Below, in pieces: positions 12,701 through 24,235 of a stretch of DNA of 64,000 nucleotides. The stretch lies in NCBI GenBank assembly GCA_029339505.1, contig JAQISU010000189.1:248001-312000 (forward strand), in the 5' to 3' direction. The position numbers were made by a program, and so were the translations under genes. Positions within the stretch are counted from its first letter, which is position 1. Each line of letters opens with the position of its first letter. This DNA comes from Unio delphinus (Eukaryota > Mollusca > Bivalvia > Unionida > Unionidae). Under the pieces are notes generated by a model, which searched no databases, was not told the DNA's origin, and saw nothing but the letters and a program-made list of their open reading frames with translations.

Positions 12701-12735
12701 ATTTTTGGTGTGATATCTGTACTGTGAAGACACAC
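9725..12735. repeat. Compound minisatellite, 41-64 bp units sharing one core
   Basis: About 3 kb of tandem units built on a core like 'gaagacagtgattgttat...catgactgtact'. Sub-blocks differ: 45-bp units 'gtgaggatggaagacagtga' (about 9.78-10.3 kb), 45-bp units 'gtgatgcttgatgacagtga' (10.4-10.8 kb), 41-45-bp units 'gtagagcttgaagacagtgt' (10.85-12.15 kb) and about 64-bp units with 'tgatacacatctgctgtgtc' (12.35-12.7 kb). The minus-strand open frames here (MTITVFHPHS-like repeats) are by-products of the repeat. It ends abruptly at the RTE-like LINE fragment. Confidence 0.92.
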
Positions 12736-13645
12736 AACAGGGGCAATGCAGTACCAAGAAATAAACAAGAATATCAGAAAAAACATGAAGAATGCAAAAG
12801 AAGATTGGATTAGACAAAAGTGCACAGAAATAGAGAGCAGTCTGATAAACAATAACAGCAAAAAGGCATGCCAAATTGTTAAAGATCTCACCAGACAGAA
12901 GCAACTAAGAGCCAGTACCATTCAATATAAAATGGAAAATGCCTCACAGAAGCGAATGACATTGCATAAAGATGAATTCAGTATTGCAAAGAAATATACA
13001 ACCATCAGTCCACAGGAGACGCAGAGGTGCTTGAAGTTCCAAACTCCTCAAATGATGATGGTTTCCCCAGAGCACTGAAAAATGGGAAGGCGGCTGGAGT
13101 AGACAACATCTCAGTTGAATTTACAAGGATGAGGGTGGGGACGGTGAATCAGTGATAGAGCTACTAACAAAAATCTGCAACAAGATCTGGCAGATAGATG
13201 AATTGCCAACAGCAGACCCATTCACTGATTATAACACTACCCAGAAAAGGCAATATCTACTTGTGCCAGAATTACTGAATTATGTTTGATCAGCCATGCT
13301 AGTAAGATGATGCTAAATATCGTCTTGAACAGACTGAACCATTAGGCAGAAGAAATAATCGCTGAAGAACAAGCCGTGTTCTGGAGGAGAAGACATACAA
13401 CAGAACAAGTATTCAATCTCATGGTTCTGTGTGAAAAGTACTTGCAACATTAACAAGACATCTATCTTGTGTTCATAGATTTCAAAAAGGCCTTTGACAG
13501 AGTGTGGCATGAGGCATTGTGGACCACAATGAAGAGGTACAACATGGGTCAAAAGTTAACCAATACCATCAAACAGCTACACGTCAAGGCTACCAGTGCA
13601 GCAATTGCCCATGGTTTTGGGGGGGACTGGTTCCAGACAACATTC
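12736..13645 (+). mobile_element. RTE-like LINE fragment lacking both ends
   Basis: Matches the interior of the RTE-like LINE at 25285-28572 (opposite strand). The open frame 12746-13078 has EINKNIRKNMKNAKEDWI, ACQIVKDLTRQKQ and related segments. 13360-13560 carries the palm segment VFIDFKKAFDRVWHEALW. Similarity stops near 13645, before the catalytic FADD box and the 3' end. It is therefore truncated at the 3' side as well as the 5' side, which is unusual for a LINE insertion and implies later deletion or rearrangement. Stops and frameshifts are present throughout. Confidence 0.85.
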
Positions 13646-13765
13646 GCAATATTTCACACTATTTGATTACACACCAGATATCATATTTCACACTATTTGA
13701 CTACACACTAGATAGCATATTTTGCACTATTTGACCATACACTAAATAGCATTTTTCACAGTCAA
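13646..13765. repeat. Short tandem repeat, about 34 bp, three units
   Basis: Three imperfect copies of 'atttcacactatttgactac' followed by 'acactagatagcata' lie directly after the LINE fragment. It may mark the breakpoint that removed the LINE's 3' end. Confidence 0.7.
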
Positions 13766-14021
13766 GTAATTGATGCCAAAACAATTTTAAATTTGTTCTT
13801 AAATTATTTATGCATTTGTATTTTACTGCATATATTTATTTTAAGGACATTTTGCTAATACTTTGCCATATGTAATTGAAAAATGGTACTTGCAACAAGC
13901 TAGAAATCTCAGCTCATATTATCTACAATTCCTTTTATGAGTATGCAAGCATTAAATTCGAGTCTGGTAATTTATGAAAAACTGTGCAATAATTTATATC
14001 TCATTTTGAATTTAATTTCAG

Positions 14022-14143
14022 GAGTCCTAGGATGTCTGTGGTTTATTGCTTGGTACCTTCTTGTACATGACACTCCGGCAGATCATCCCCGTATCTCATC
14101 AGAGGAAAGAGCTTATATAGAGGAATCTGTAGGGGTCAAAAGA
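14022..14143 (+). CDS. SLC17A5-like: SLC17/sialin-like transporter exon
   Basis: Exon of 122 nt, phase 1 in and phase 0 out, with acceptor tttaatttcag and donor aga|gtaagc. It encodes the helix GCLWFIAWYLLV followed by HDTPADHPRISSEERAYIEE. In SLC17 transporters this is the end of helix 6 and the start of the central cytoplasmic loop, whose 'DTPxxHPRIS-x-E-x-x-YI' pattern is highly characteristic. It joins in frame to the exons on either side. Confidence 0.94.
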
Positions 14144-14307
14144 GTAAGCTTGTTATTTGATGTGTACAAGTCTTATATCTGTGCAACTCTTTCCTGTTTT
14201 AGAGAGGCATCTTGTATTTTGGGTTATGTGTTGTGCATGGCTATAGTGTGTATGTGAGTAATTTGTGTGCGTGTGTGTGTGCTTAGGATTTTTAACATCG
14301 CGTTAAC

Positions 14308-14430
14308 TTTTTCAGTTATATCACTATGATGTCTGCAGTGAGGCAGTTTATAGTGACGTCTAGCACTTGGGCATCCTGCCGCAGACATGTAGCATGGTAT
14401 CTCAACCAGTCATATCCTGACACCAGATTG
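14308..14430 (-). mobile_element. SINE family A, 3' part, reverse orientation
   Basis: The reverse complement of the SINE tail is visible: 'cagttatatcactatgatgt', 'gtttatagtgacgtctagca' and 'ctgacaccaga'. It lies 165 bp after the 14022-14143 exon. The head is missing. Confidence 0.75.
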
Positions 14431-14778
14431 TACCATTTTATGGCTATAGTGACATTCCACCCTGCTGCTACAATAAAGATATGTAATGGATAATGTTATC
14501 CAATATACCTCTAGTTGGGAACAAGTTGTTTGTAAATTGATATTTTTTAAGATATAAATTTGCTGATAAAGGATTTACTTTTTTACTTCATTTTAGATTG
14601 TCAGTTTATTTATTAATTTTTAAGAAGCCTGCAATCTCATGATGTAATTCTGATGACCATTGGGTTTATTGTTTTGAAAGTGATTCATTCATTGAATGCA
14701 CCAAATACCTTATAATGAATGGTTCTTTTTTTGTTTATCATTACCTTTGATAAGCTTGAAACATAGTTTGAAAATATT

Positions 14779-14862
14779 TTAGGTTAATCAACAAGATAAT
14801 TAGGCTAATCAACAAGATAATTAGGCTAATCAACAAGATAATTAGGCTAATCAGAAGAGCTT
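14779..14862. repeat. 21-bp tandem repeat, four copies
   Basis: Four near-identical units 'ttaggctaatcaacaagata' plus one base. It is a short array in the intron between the 14022 and 17789 exons. Confidence 0.9.
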
Positions 14863-15379
14863 AGTATTCAGTCACCAGTTTTACAGCCTGATAATTGGGA
14901 TGGGTGCATATGATAAAACTGCTAGCTGAGATATAACATATGGGGGGTGTTTCGGTTTTTTACATCATTGCTTAATAATATTTAATAATAATAGTGGTGA
15001 TGGTGGTTGTGGTTTTTGTTGTAAGTCTCTTCAGACATTTGTGTGCTTTTTTATCGAATCAACCTTAGAATAATTTATGACTTAACTTTCAGTTATTCAT
15101 CATGTTTTCTTTCTCCTTCTATTTATTCAACTAGGATACAAAAGTTTGTTAAGTTTCCAAATTTAGATGATTTGCCAAGTTTATGAAAGTTGACAGATAA
15201 TTAGTTCTTTTGAACAAAGCATATTTGCTTTCTAAAATGTTTACTGAAAACATTGTAACAAAATTTTTTATGCGTGTGAAAATGTTCCAATTTACAGTAA
15301 TTTAAATAAGACAAAATACATAGGTTCAATAGGCACTTTATTGTACATATAAAATAATCTTTGGCATAATGGGGGCCTA

Positions 15380-16020
15380 TCACAGCACATTGCAACAGCC
15401 CAGCTCTGAATGTTGTTGTTGAAAAGGAATGCCTAGGAAGAGAGACTTCGAAGAGTTTGTAGGGTTGTGAAGAGTGTCTGTATGTGGAGCTGCAAAGGAT
15501 GATACGAGGTGTATGGGGACATTGGTAACCAAAATTCATTGAGTCTGAACCAGAGGATTGCCATGACAACAAACATCAGCCAATACTCCATACATCATGG
15601 GAAGCATGCATGAAGTATACATGGGCAGAATAGTTTAGTACTTTTAAGTATTGACACTAAAAAGCCAAGTTGTGAATGCATAAAACTTGGCAATGGCTCA
15701 AACAAAGTGAAGGGAGCACTGTGACTGTGGTATAGCATGACTGTAACGAAGGCATATGTTACTCAAACTATATTTAATGAATTAAATTACAATTTAACAT
15801 CTCTATCTTTACAGTTATGTAATTGTCCTGAATGCACGAAACTTGGCAATGGCCCGTTGTTCCATAGGAATACCTCAGGAAGAGCGACTCCTGGGAGTCT
15901 GTAGGGTTGTGAATAGTGTCTGACACCTGTATGTGGAGCTGCAAGGGCTGTAGCTCAAACTATATTTAATCAATTAAATTACTATTTAACATCTCCATCT
16001 TTACAATTATGATGATGCAG
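15380..16020. repeat. About 195-bp direct duplication with flanking related copy
   Basis: Two blocks share 'aaacttggcaatggc', 'ctcaaactatatttaat' and 'atttaacatctctatcttta'. One runs from about 15640 to 15825 and the second from about 15826 to 16020. A third diverged block (15385-15500) shares 'gtagggttgtgaa' and 'tgtatgtggagctgcaa'. It looks like an old tandem duplication, and no coding potential is seen. Confidence 0.65.
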
Positions 16021-17788
16021 GGGTGCTATTAATATCTCAGTGATAGATAAACTGTATGTTATATTGAAGCAACAATCTTGTTAATGATTCTACATGTGTT
16101 ACCGTTATTGTTTTTGGGTTTTTTTTAAAAAATATATTTCACAGAATTTTAATATTTTAAGTTTATATTTGATTATGTTCTTCCTTATGTTTACATACAT
16201 TATGTTTATCTTCCTAAATTTATGTGCAGTTCAGTTTACATTTTTCATATGTTACCTTTAATTGGGACAGTATGGATCAAGTATTTTGCTGAGGCATCAT
16301 AAAATGCTACTGCAGGCATATGTATTCATCTTCATATTACGCATTTTAATTGGAGGTTCAGATGGATGACATAACATTAACTACCACATAGATGCTAACA
16401 AATATCCACTTTGCTGGAGTGTCATTTGTATTGCCATTGAAGTAATATTTGGGGCACAAGTAATTGATTCACGATACATTTTCTTTAATATTGCCCAAGT
16501 TTAATACTGTATGTACCAGTCTATTAGTCAAGTCCAACAGCAAACTGCAATGATGCAGATCTGTCGTACTATTTTGTTTAAGTAGATTTTGGTGTATGTG
16601 GTTTGTATGGAGTAATCAGTAGAACAAACAACATCGACACTGATCTACTAGCACACAGATATGAATCTGTTGGTGTCGGCAGTTGGATCTGAGTCATATA
16701 CAAATATATATGGTAGTAACTGAATATTCCGCATGAGGAAAGTGGTTATTTTATATTGATAATCAGTATTTGCTATTAAATAACCTAATACATTGTATGT
16801 TGAGTCCAAAATCTTTAACTTTTTTTGCATTTTGTTGAGTTTTTAAAGGAAAAATATGAGTCGGTTTTCAAGACTGGTCTTTAAAAACATTGAAAACAAA
16901 GTTTATTGCATTTTATTAAAGTAAGTTATTCTGTAAAGAGTTATATTTGTGTAGTTATTCTGATTTAAGAAAGTAAAAATTGGTAAATTCTAGACATCTT
17001 TCATGGCTCAAAGATAAACTGATAGGTACAAGTAAAATCACATGGCAGTGCACTCTCAGAGAAATGATTGTTTCTTGCCTGTTCAATCTTTTCAGTGCTG
17101 TAATGTAAAAATTATTTTCTCATTTGAAGCAAAATGTAAAGGAGCATGTTGTCAAATACTTTTATATGAAATAACTAAAAGTAATGATATTTAAATTTTC
17201 TTCCCTCTTTGCCCAAAGCAATATAACATAACGAGAAAGCATTCCAAATTCCATCAGCTTTTAAACACGCATTGTTAAGAAAGGCATGAAGGTAAAGCAT
17301 TAACTGTTCTATCTGTAATCTACTATACATAATATATAATTATTTTTCGGTTGGACATAAAGTTAAAAAAACGTAATTATAATTTTATTGATGTAAATTT
17401 TCATACCTTTGATTAAAAAAAGTTCTTTTAAAAAAGTTGCAAAACAAAAACTGATTTGAATGGAGTAGTGGTATACATTGAAATTAGAAGATATAAAACA
17501 GTTTACAAACATGACTTTAACAAATGAATGTAGCAGTTTCTTTCAGAAAATTGGGTCTAAAATGTATGCATCATATGAATCAGCTTGTTCTCAATGTGTT
17601 TTGTCACTATTTGGCCTGGAGGATATATTTCTCATGCAACTGATCTAAAAGAACTCAAATAACTAAGATCTGCAAACAAACTTCAAGTGCAGAGTACTTA
17701 GAATGTTTTCATTAATTAATCAATCATTATTTTCTACTAATTAACATCTGTTTGGATCATTTAATTAAGACAAGAATTCTTATTGCAG
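16021..17788. other. Intron sequence, nothing recognised
   Basis: AT-rich intron DNA up to the acceptor at 17788. No repeat array, transposon or conserved open frame stands out. Confidence 0.5.
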
Positions 17789-17938
17789 AAATTACCTACA
17801 CCATGGAAGGAAATTTTGTTGACACCAGCAGTGTGGGCAATCAACATTGCCCATTTCTCCAACAACTGGGGCTTCTATACAATGCTGACCTGTCTTCCAT
17901 CATACATGAAGAATGTTCTCAAGTTTAACATACAGACA
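17789..17938 (+). CDS. SLC17A5-like: SLC17/sialin-like transporter exon (PW loop and helix 7)
   Basis: Exon of 150 nt, exactly 50 codons, phase 0 at both ends, with acceptor cttattgcag and donor aca|gtaagt. It encodes [20 protein letters not shown], then [19 protein letters not shown] and a short tail ending in NIQT. The T/VPW-x-x-IL...VWAI...HF-x-x-NW-x-FY pattern is a hallmark of SLC17: end of the central loop, helix 7 and the following luminal loop. It joins the neighbouring exons in frame. Confidence 0.95.
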
Positions 17939-18167
17939 GTAAGTTTAATAGAAGTGATTTATTTATTAATTGTACAAAAGGTAATAGAAGTGAGGAAAAT
18001 AGATTAATAGAATTCTCATCTTTATCCCAGTTGTAGCAGTTAGAGTAAATAGATTTAATTGAATAGAATTTCAGTACACAAAATTTTACTTATTGTTAAT
18101 ACTTAAATCTCTATCTTGCTTCTCTTTATTTAATGAATAATAGTAATTTATTTCATGATTAATATTA

Positions 18168-18338
18168 CTGCTCCAGCAACCTGATGGTTAGAGCATCCAT
18201 CGCAGAAGCAGGAGGTAGTGAGTTCGATCTCCGTCAGTCATATCAAAGACTTATAAAAATGGTACTAACGGCTACCTCGCTTGGCGCTCATTAAGAGATT
18301 AGTGTTGGGACTGGTCGGTCTGGTGTCAGGATAATGAC
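18168..18338 (+). mobile_element. SINE family A, 5' part
   Basis: Head 'ctgctccagcaacctgatgg' with B-box-like 'gagttcgatctcc', then 'agacttataaaaatggtact' and 'ctggtcggtctggtgtcagg'. It stops at 'ataatgacac', so the 3' tail is missing. Confidence 0.82.
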
Positions 18339-18964
18339 ACATTTATGGCTTCCTTTACAAAGACTGCATTTCATTTACTCAACAATAGTTTTGTCTACAT
18401 AATTCAATCACATACAGTTATCAACAACCGAATAAATCATAACCAAACAATAACAAGTCATCACGTAAACAGGGACATTATTTTAGAAGAAAGTCTGCTA
18501 TTCTACTTGACGACATTACTTGAGGTGGGACTTGCCAAACAGTTTTATGTAGAAATGCCTGGAGAAAACAAGTTTATGTCAAAATGACTCAAATAAACAA
18601 GGTCAATATCGATAAGAAAATTATTCAGCAACAGTGAAAAAATGGAGCAAATGGAAAGATAATTATGTATGTACCAGGATGTAAATGATTTTTTTTAATG
18701 CATTTGCAATGTGTGTGACAATACCAACACGCATATCACATTTATGCCAAGAAAAAAAATATTAATGTGTATTCAGTTGAAGTAAGTTTGTTATTATAAC
18801 AAGAAGAACCTTTTAATAATTAATGTTACTTTTAAACGAAGATTTTAAATGCTTTGAAATATGTAGCTTTCTTACTATGTACATTACATATACTTCTTAT
18901 TAATTTTTTTTGTCCCCTCAGGAAAGGCCACTTTCCTAGTGATGAAGGGGTGATCATATAAGAG

Positions 18965-19300
18965 GAAACTTCTGTAATACTAATTTATTTCATGATTGAT
19001 TAATACTAATTTATTTCATGATTGATTAATACTAATTTATTTCATGATTGATTAATACTAATTTATTTCATGATTGATTAATACTAATTTATTTCATGAT
19101 TAATTCTAATTTATTTCATGATTGATTAATACTAATTTATTTCATGATTGATTAATACTAATTTATTTCATGATTGATTAATACTAATTTATTTCATGAT
19201 TAATTCTAATTTATTTCATGATTGACTAATCCTAATTTATTTCATGATTATTACTATTTTGTTTCATGAATAAAACTAATTTATTTCATGAATAATAGTA
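18965..19300. repeat. 26-bp minisatellite array
   Basis: About twelve units of 'tactaatttatttcatgatt' plus 'gattaa', with shortened variants lacking 'gattaat'. Isolated related copies of 'taatttatttcatgatt' occur earlier at about 18145 and may be seeds. It lies in the intron between the 17789 and 20442 exons. Confidence 0.92.
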
Positions 19301-20057
19301 ACATCTAACAATTATTTCCTCCTGATAAGTTTCTTGAAAGACTTTTAGAGTTTTGCTTTAGTTTGATTGGAACCTCAACAGACGTTTGTCTTTATGTGAA
19401 GCTAATGTTTCTTATTATGTGATGCAATGATGTTACTAAATATAGTTTGCCTTTTTAGGCTGTTTTAAACCAAATAATGCATATACATTATGTCTGGAAT
19501 TTCTGCATCTAGTAATCATCCCTTTACATAAATAGCCAACAACTGAAATGCTTAATAATGGAATTGACCCACTTTCCATGAAATATTTAAAATATTCTCA
19601 TCAAAATCAATATATAATATATGGCTTTGGCTTGTCTAAACTAACACATATCAACTATATGTAACATACCTACAGGAATTTCCATCACAGATCCTGATCC
19701 ACTTTTGAAAATTGATAGTGTGTATGTTCAATTGATTTAGATGGACAGTTGCTCTATGAGTTATAATTTGTAAGTAAAATAAAAATTCGTGTAAATGTTA
19801 TTTGTTATAAAACTGCAAATTATTAATTCTGCAGTGAATACAAGGTGGATCAACTGAATCAGAATGAATGAAATTATTTCTTATTCACACGACTTCCCCT
19901 CTAAACTATTTGCATTAAAATATAAAGAATGTGATAATAAATTCAAAAATGGGTTTAAGATTAAATTTACAGAACTCCATCAATAATGTCCAGTGTTTCC
20001 TCACCAAGGCTTGCAAAGGCTGGACAGTATTTAATTCATTTCATAAATTCAATATTA

Positions 20058-20305
20058 AGTTGGGGCCCCCAAGTGTCCTAGTGGTCTAAAGTGCTCTCCA
20101 TTACAGATCACTGCCATCTCACCTGTCTGCATGGGTTCAAGTCTCAGATTCAGCCAATGTGTGTATGTGAGAAAGCTTGCGAGTAGCTTCTCATGGGTTG
20201 GTGGTTCTTCCCAGGGTTTTCCAGGTTCTTCCTCCACCATTAATGCTGGCCAATATGTATAACCTATCATGTGCTGATAATGGCATTAAACTCTACAACA
20301 ACAGC
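20058..20305 (+). mobile_element. SINE family B, near full-length
   Basis: The tRNA-like head has an A-box-like 'agtggtctaaagtgctctcc' and B-box-like 'gggttcaagtctc'. The body 'gagaaagcttgcgagtagct', 'ggttcttcccagggttttcc' and 'tcctccaccattaatgctgg' follows, and the end is 'ggcattaaactctacaacaa'. The same family occurs at 23052, 49669, 52268 (reverse) and 55948 (reverse, partial). The minus-strand open frame 20055-20270 is a by-product. Confidence 0.88.
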
Positions 20306-20441
20306 AATGTTAAATCATTACCTTTTTGAGATCCTTAGTTTTAAAAAAATCCCTGCTATATTTAACAAGGATAGAGGTTTCTTCTGAAAGTGTACATGCA
20401 CAACTAATTATAATTCAAATGGTGTACCATTCCTTTTTCAG

Positions 20442-20574
20442 AATGGACTATTGTCTGCCCTTCCATACTTTGCTTGTTGGCTAGCTCAGAACATTTCAGG
20501 GCAAACAGCCGACTTTCTCCGAAGTAGATCAGTCTTGCAAACTGTGACAGTCAGGAAAACATTAAATACATTTG
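20442..20574 (+). CDS. SLC17A5-like: SLC17/sialin-like transporter exon (helices 8-9 region)
   Basis: Exon of 133 nt, phase 0 in and phase 1 out, with acceptor cctttttcag and donor g|gtgagt. It encodes NGLLSALPYFACWLAQNISG, QTADFLRSRSVLQTVTVRK and TLNTF before a split Gly codon. The 'NG-x-x-SALPY' helix, the 'G-x-x-AD-x-LR' cytoplasmic turn and the 'VRK-x-x-N' start of the next segment are typical of SLC17. No stop or frameshift is seen. Confidence 0.95.
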
Positions 20575-21324
20575 GTGAGTATACTATTAAGATATTGAAA
20601 CAAAATGAAACTAGTTTGGAAAAAATTTAAATAGAATGAATCAGCTGATGGAAATAGGTTCTAACGTAAATCCAGAATAAGCAATTATACTGAACCCATT
20701 GGCTTCCATTATAAACAGATTCCAATGTATTTTATCAATTTTCTTCGTCCAGTTTAAGGTTCTATGTCCTTTACCATATCTATGTATGTTAGGGGTGTGT
20801 CTTGCAGTGTGTTATTTATGTCTTTTATGTCATCATGCCCCATCCATAGTGAATTTCCACACACTAACTTGTTGAGAATAGCATGAACTGAAACCGCATT
20901 TAGTATAATGCTCAACATTGAGAAGACATAGGTTGAATTTGGTTTTCACAATCTGGTGGCAAATGTAATGAAATTATTTTTTTTTTTTTCCACAGAAAAG
21001 CCCTTATCCAGCATCATATTGGTTGTGGCATCCATGTTGTATTAACACATTTCTAGTCTGAGATCAGTTTTATAAAACTTAGAAATGCAGAACTTTCAGC
21101 AGCCTCCTATCAACTACATAGTATCCGTTTCGACTGAAAGATTATTTTTATTTTGTATTTTCCTTTGCAACCAATTTGCTCTCTGATTTGGCAGAAATTT
21201 GATTAAGAAAACTGGACAGATCTAAATTTATTGGTCAGGCTACATGATCAGAGACTTTTTTTCAAGGGAGTAGGGTTATCGTAGTTGTTTCACTTTAGGC
21301 TAATAGAATCAGTTGTATGCATAG

Positions 21325-21475
21325 AACTAGGTGGGACATCATGCTACATGCTTGCATCATGATGCCCCAGTGCTAGACATCACTATAAACTGCCACACTG
21401 CAGACATTGTATCATTATGACTGAATTTTTTAAAAAGCTAGATTAAAAATCCAATTCACATGCACACACTCACAC
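21325..21475 (+). mobile_element. SINE family A, 3' part
   Basis: Family tail only: 'ggtgggacatcatgctacat', 'gatgccccagtgctagacat' and 'actgccacactgcagacatt', then an A-rich end followed by a short CA-rich tract. The head is missing. Confidence 0.82.
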
Positions 21476-21875
21476 ACACAAATTCCTTAGGGCTCTTCCA
21501 TTAAATATCAGACATGATTCTTTTCCATTTTAAAATGTAATTCCGCTTTTCTCCTGACTTGAATCCGATTTTTCTTGATATAGTCCATGTTTTAAAAAAT
21601 AATGTACGATCTTTTCTTCCAGTTTTTAACCGTTGTTTTAAGACCCATTCCACAACAACCCTTGTAATGTATTTGCTGCATGTATTAGTTAGCCCACGAC
21701 TCTCATAAAGAGTAATCTCATTGGTCAAAAGTTTAAATTCATCCAGTGAATCTTTGTGTAAAGGAAACTCATGGCATTGGAAAGAAGAAGCTTGTTTGCA
21801 AAAAAATGGCATCCCTTGTTGTTAAGAGAGACGATGACACAAAAAGTTTAGATAAAGGTTTAAAAAAATGGAAGA

Positions 21876-22018
21876 GAATGGCTGGAACGAATTGTTGACA
21901 GAAATTTAGTTGGTCAGTTTATAAGAAAACTGAACGCTCGAGAACTGGCATTTTGTGCCCTCTGCAATATATACATTACAAAAGTCGTGGTTGAAATAGT
22001 CTGGAACTGCACCTACAA
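21876..22018 (+). pseudogene. Possible zinc-finger (BED/hAT-type) fragment
   Basis: A short open segment reads WLERIVDRNLVGQFIRKLN followed by ARELAFCALCNIYI. The 'K/R...A-F/Y-C-x-L-C' arrangement resembles the N-terminal finger of hAT-derived host proteins, but only the Cys pair is present, the His pair is not seen, and the frame closes after 47 codons. An open minus-strand frame overlaps upstream (21501-21812) without a recognisable domain. The assignment is weak. Confidence 0.2.
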
Positions 22019-23038
22019 ATGAAGCTGCATACGGAAAAAATGAAGCCCTCTGTCAGAATATATGCACTGCATGTTGCCAATACACGCTGGAGCTTGAAAG
22101 GAAAAAGGCTGTCATTGAGAAGGAAAAGAAATGAAACAAGTGAATATATGGGCTTATATGTATATATATAATGTATTTGGGTGTTTATTTTAGATATTTG
22201 TTATGAAAAGAGAGAAGTGCAATATGTTGGCAGCAAAAAATGCCTAATTATTGACTTAATTACGATGTGAACACTGACATGCACATGAAATAACTTAAGT
22301 ACCAATAGTATTGGAGAACAAAATCATTTGACAATAAATATAGTAAAATTATTCAATTTTTTGAAAAGTTTCTTAGTTTTTCAAATGATCATTTTGTTAC
22401 ATATTATGGTCACAATTTTCACCAGGAGCAGATTTTCATGCGTGTAAAATGCATTTTTAGTCCCTTAAGATACAGGTAGGTTATTGTTTCACTCACATTC
22501 TTGTACAGCAAAATTATTAATTGATAGGTAGGTATTTTTTTAAAACTTTATATGTCTTATAATGATTAGTATATATGATGCATTAAGCGCTTCAAGTACT
22601 GGGCTAAACAGTTACATGCACAAATAAATTTTGGTGATTGTTTTTTTTTTACCATGGGGGAAAAGGTGCTAGGGTTGGCAACTAAAAACAGAGATGGTTG
22701 GCTGAGCATAAACGCTTTTACAACATGTGGCAGTAAATTTTCATCTTCCACAGATACAAACCCCAACTCCCTCACTTTGTTTAAAAAACAGCAGTCACCG
22801 TACAGTCAGGTGCATGATCACAAAGTCTCATCAAAAGAACAAGTGAACTTGTATCGGATACCTAACATCCCACATTCCTCTTCATGTATGATAGAGTATA
22901 CTCATGTGAGAAAGTCATGTGGGGCATGCTTATTCTACATGAATACTCTTATTTAAATTGTAGATAATGTCATTGTGTTTATGTCATTTGTAATTGTGTT
23001 TATGTCATCATACAGATTGCATTCAAATTGCAAGCTTT
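22019..23038. other. Intron sequence, one unassigned open frame
   Basis: Mostly AT-rich intron. The frame 22654-22956 (+, 100 codons) has a Ser/Asn-rich composition and no domain I recognise. It has no neighbouring coding evidence, so I do not call it a gene. Confidence 0.4.
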
Positions 23039-23051
23039 CATTCTGTTTAAC

Positions 23052-23285
23052 GGGGCCCCGAGTGGTCTAAAGCGCTCTCCACGCTCTTATGGATCACTGC
23101 CATCTCACCTCTTTCTGTGTAGGTTCGAGTCTAAGATTTGGCTAATGTAGTTATGTTAGAAAGCTTCCCAGTAGCTTCTCGTGGGTCGGTGGTTCTTTCC
23201 GGGGGTTCTTCCTCCACCAATAATACTGGCCGCCATATATAGCCTATCGTGTGCTGAAAATAGGCGTTAAACCATACAACAACAA
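23052..23285 (+). mobile_element. SINE family B with 13-bp target-site duplication
   Basis: Head 'ggggccccgagtggtctaaa' with B-box-like 'aggttcgagtct', body 'gtagcttctcgtgggtcggt' and 'cttcctccaccaataatact', and end 'aggcgttaaaccatacaaca'. The 13-bp sequence cattctgtttaac flanks it exactly at 23039-23051 and 23286-23298. This is a clear target-site duplication and marks a relatively recent insertion. Confidence 0.93.
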
Positions 23286-23298
23286 CATTCTGTTTAAC

Positions 23299-24235
23299 AT
23301 AGCATGGATTAATGTAGCAAACAGTCACTATTGATTTCAAAAGATTTTGTTATAACTTATTGTTTAATCTGTCTTTAATGATATAACAAATTTTGCAAAG
23401 TTTTTTGTATTTCTTTTGGTATATAAAATCTGATAGTATGTCACAACATTTATTTCCAATTTTATTAATGTTTCCTGTTGAGAAATAACATAAATAAAAA
23501 TCCTTCATATGTGTTGGTATAGGACAGGGAAATCCCAACCTCTGAATCTATAGACCAGAACTTGGCAAAACCTGCTTCTTACCCACAAATTCTGACCCTC
23601 AAGTGGAATTCATACTGTATCATACAATGCACACAAAGGGTTCGATACAACCCACATTACTTTTTGTACTCGGACAAACAATACCACTTATGAACCAGAA
23701 TGAGAACAAATATTTCTTACTATTTTCCTGACTTGTACTGTAATTTCTTGGCACACATCATTGATTTGTGTTACATCTTAATTATGCCATATTTACAAAT
23801 GGGGCTTTTACTGTTTCCCATGTTAGCCTGTCCAGTCACATTATGATAAGACCATCAGACATTTGTTTCTGTTCAGTAATTAGTAAAGAACTAACTAATT
23901 GAAACAAGATTTGAAAAAATGTTTTACATGTAGAGGGCCTATGTCAGATTCTATTTTCACCACTTTCAACAAAATTTAACATAGTTATGGCCCCTGTCTT
24001 TCTTGCCATTGCCTGTCATTTGCAATTGCATATTGATGGTGGCCATCTGTCTTTTACTTATTTTCTTTCCCAATTTTCATTTCCCATACTCTCGTGTATA
24101 CAAACAATTATTTAATTTTTACTTAACTGCATGCTTTGACAACAAAGGTATAAAGAAAATATCATAACTTGATACAAAAAGTTTACATTGTTTAGAACTG
24201 TAACATCTCAGCAATATTTGTTGGTGGAAATATCT
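23299..24235. other. Intron sequence, nothing recognised
   Basis: AT-rich intron DNA between the SINE and the minisatellite. No conserved open frame or repeat is evident. Confidence 0.5.
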
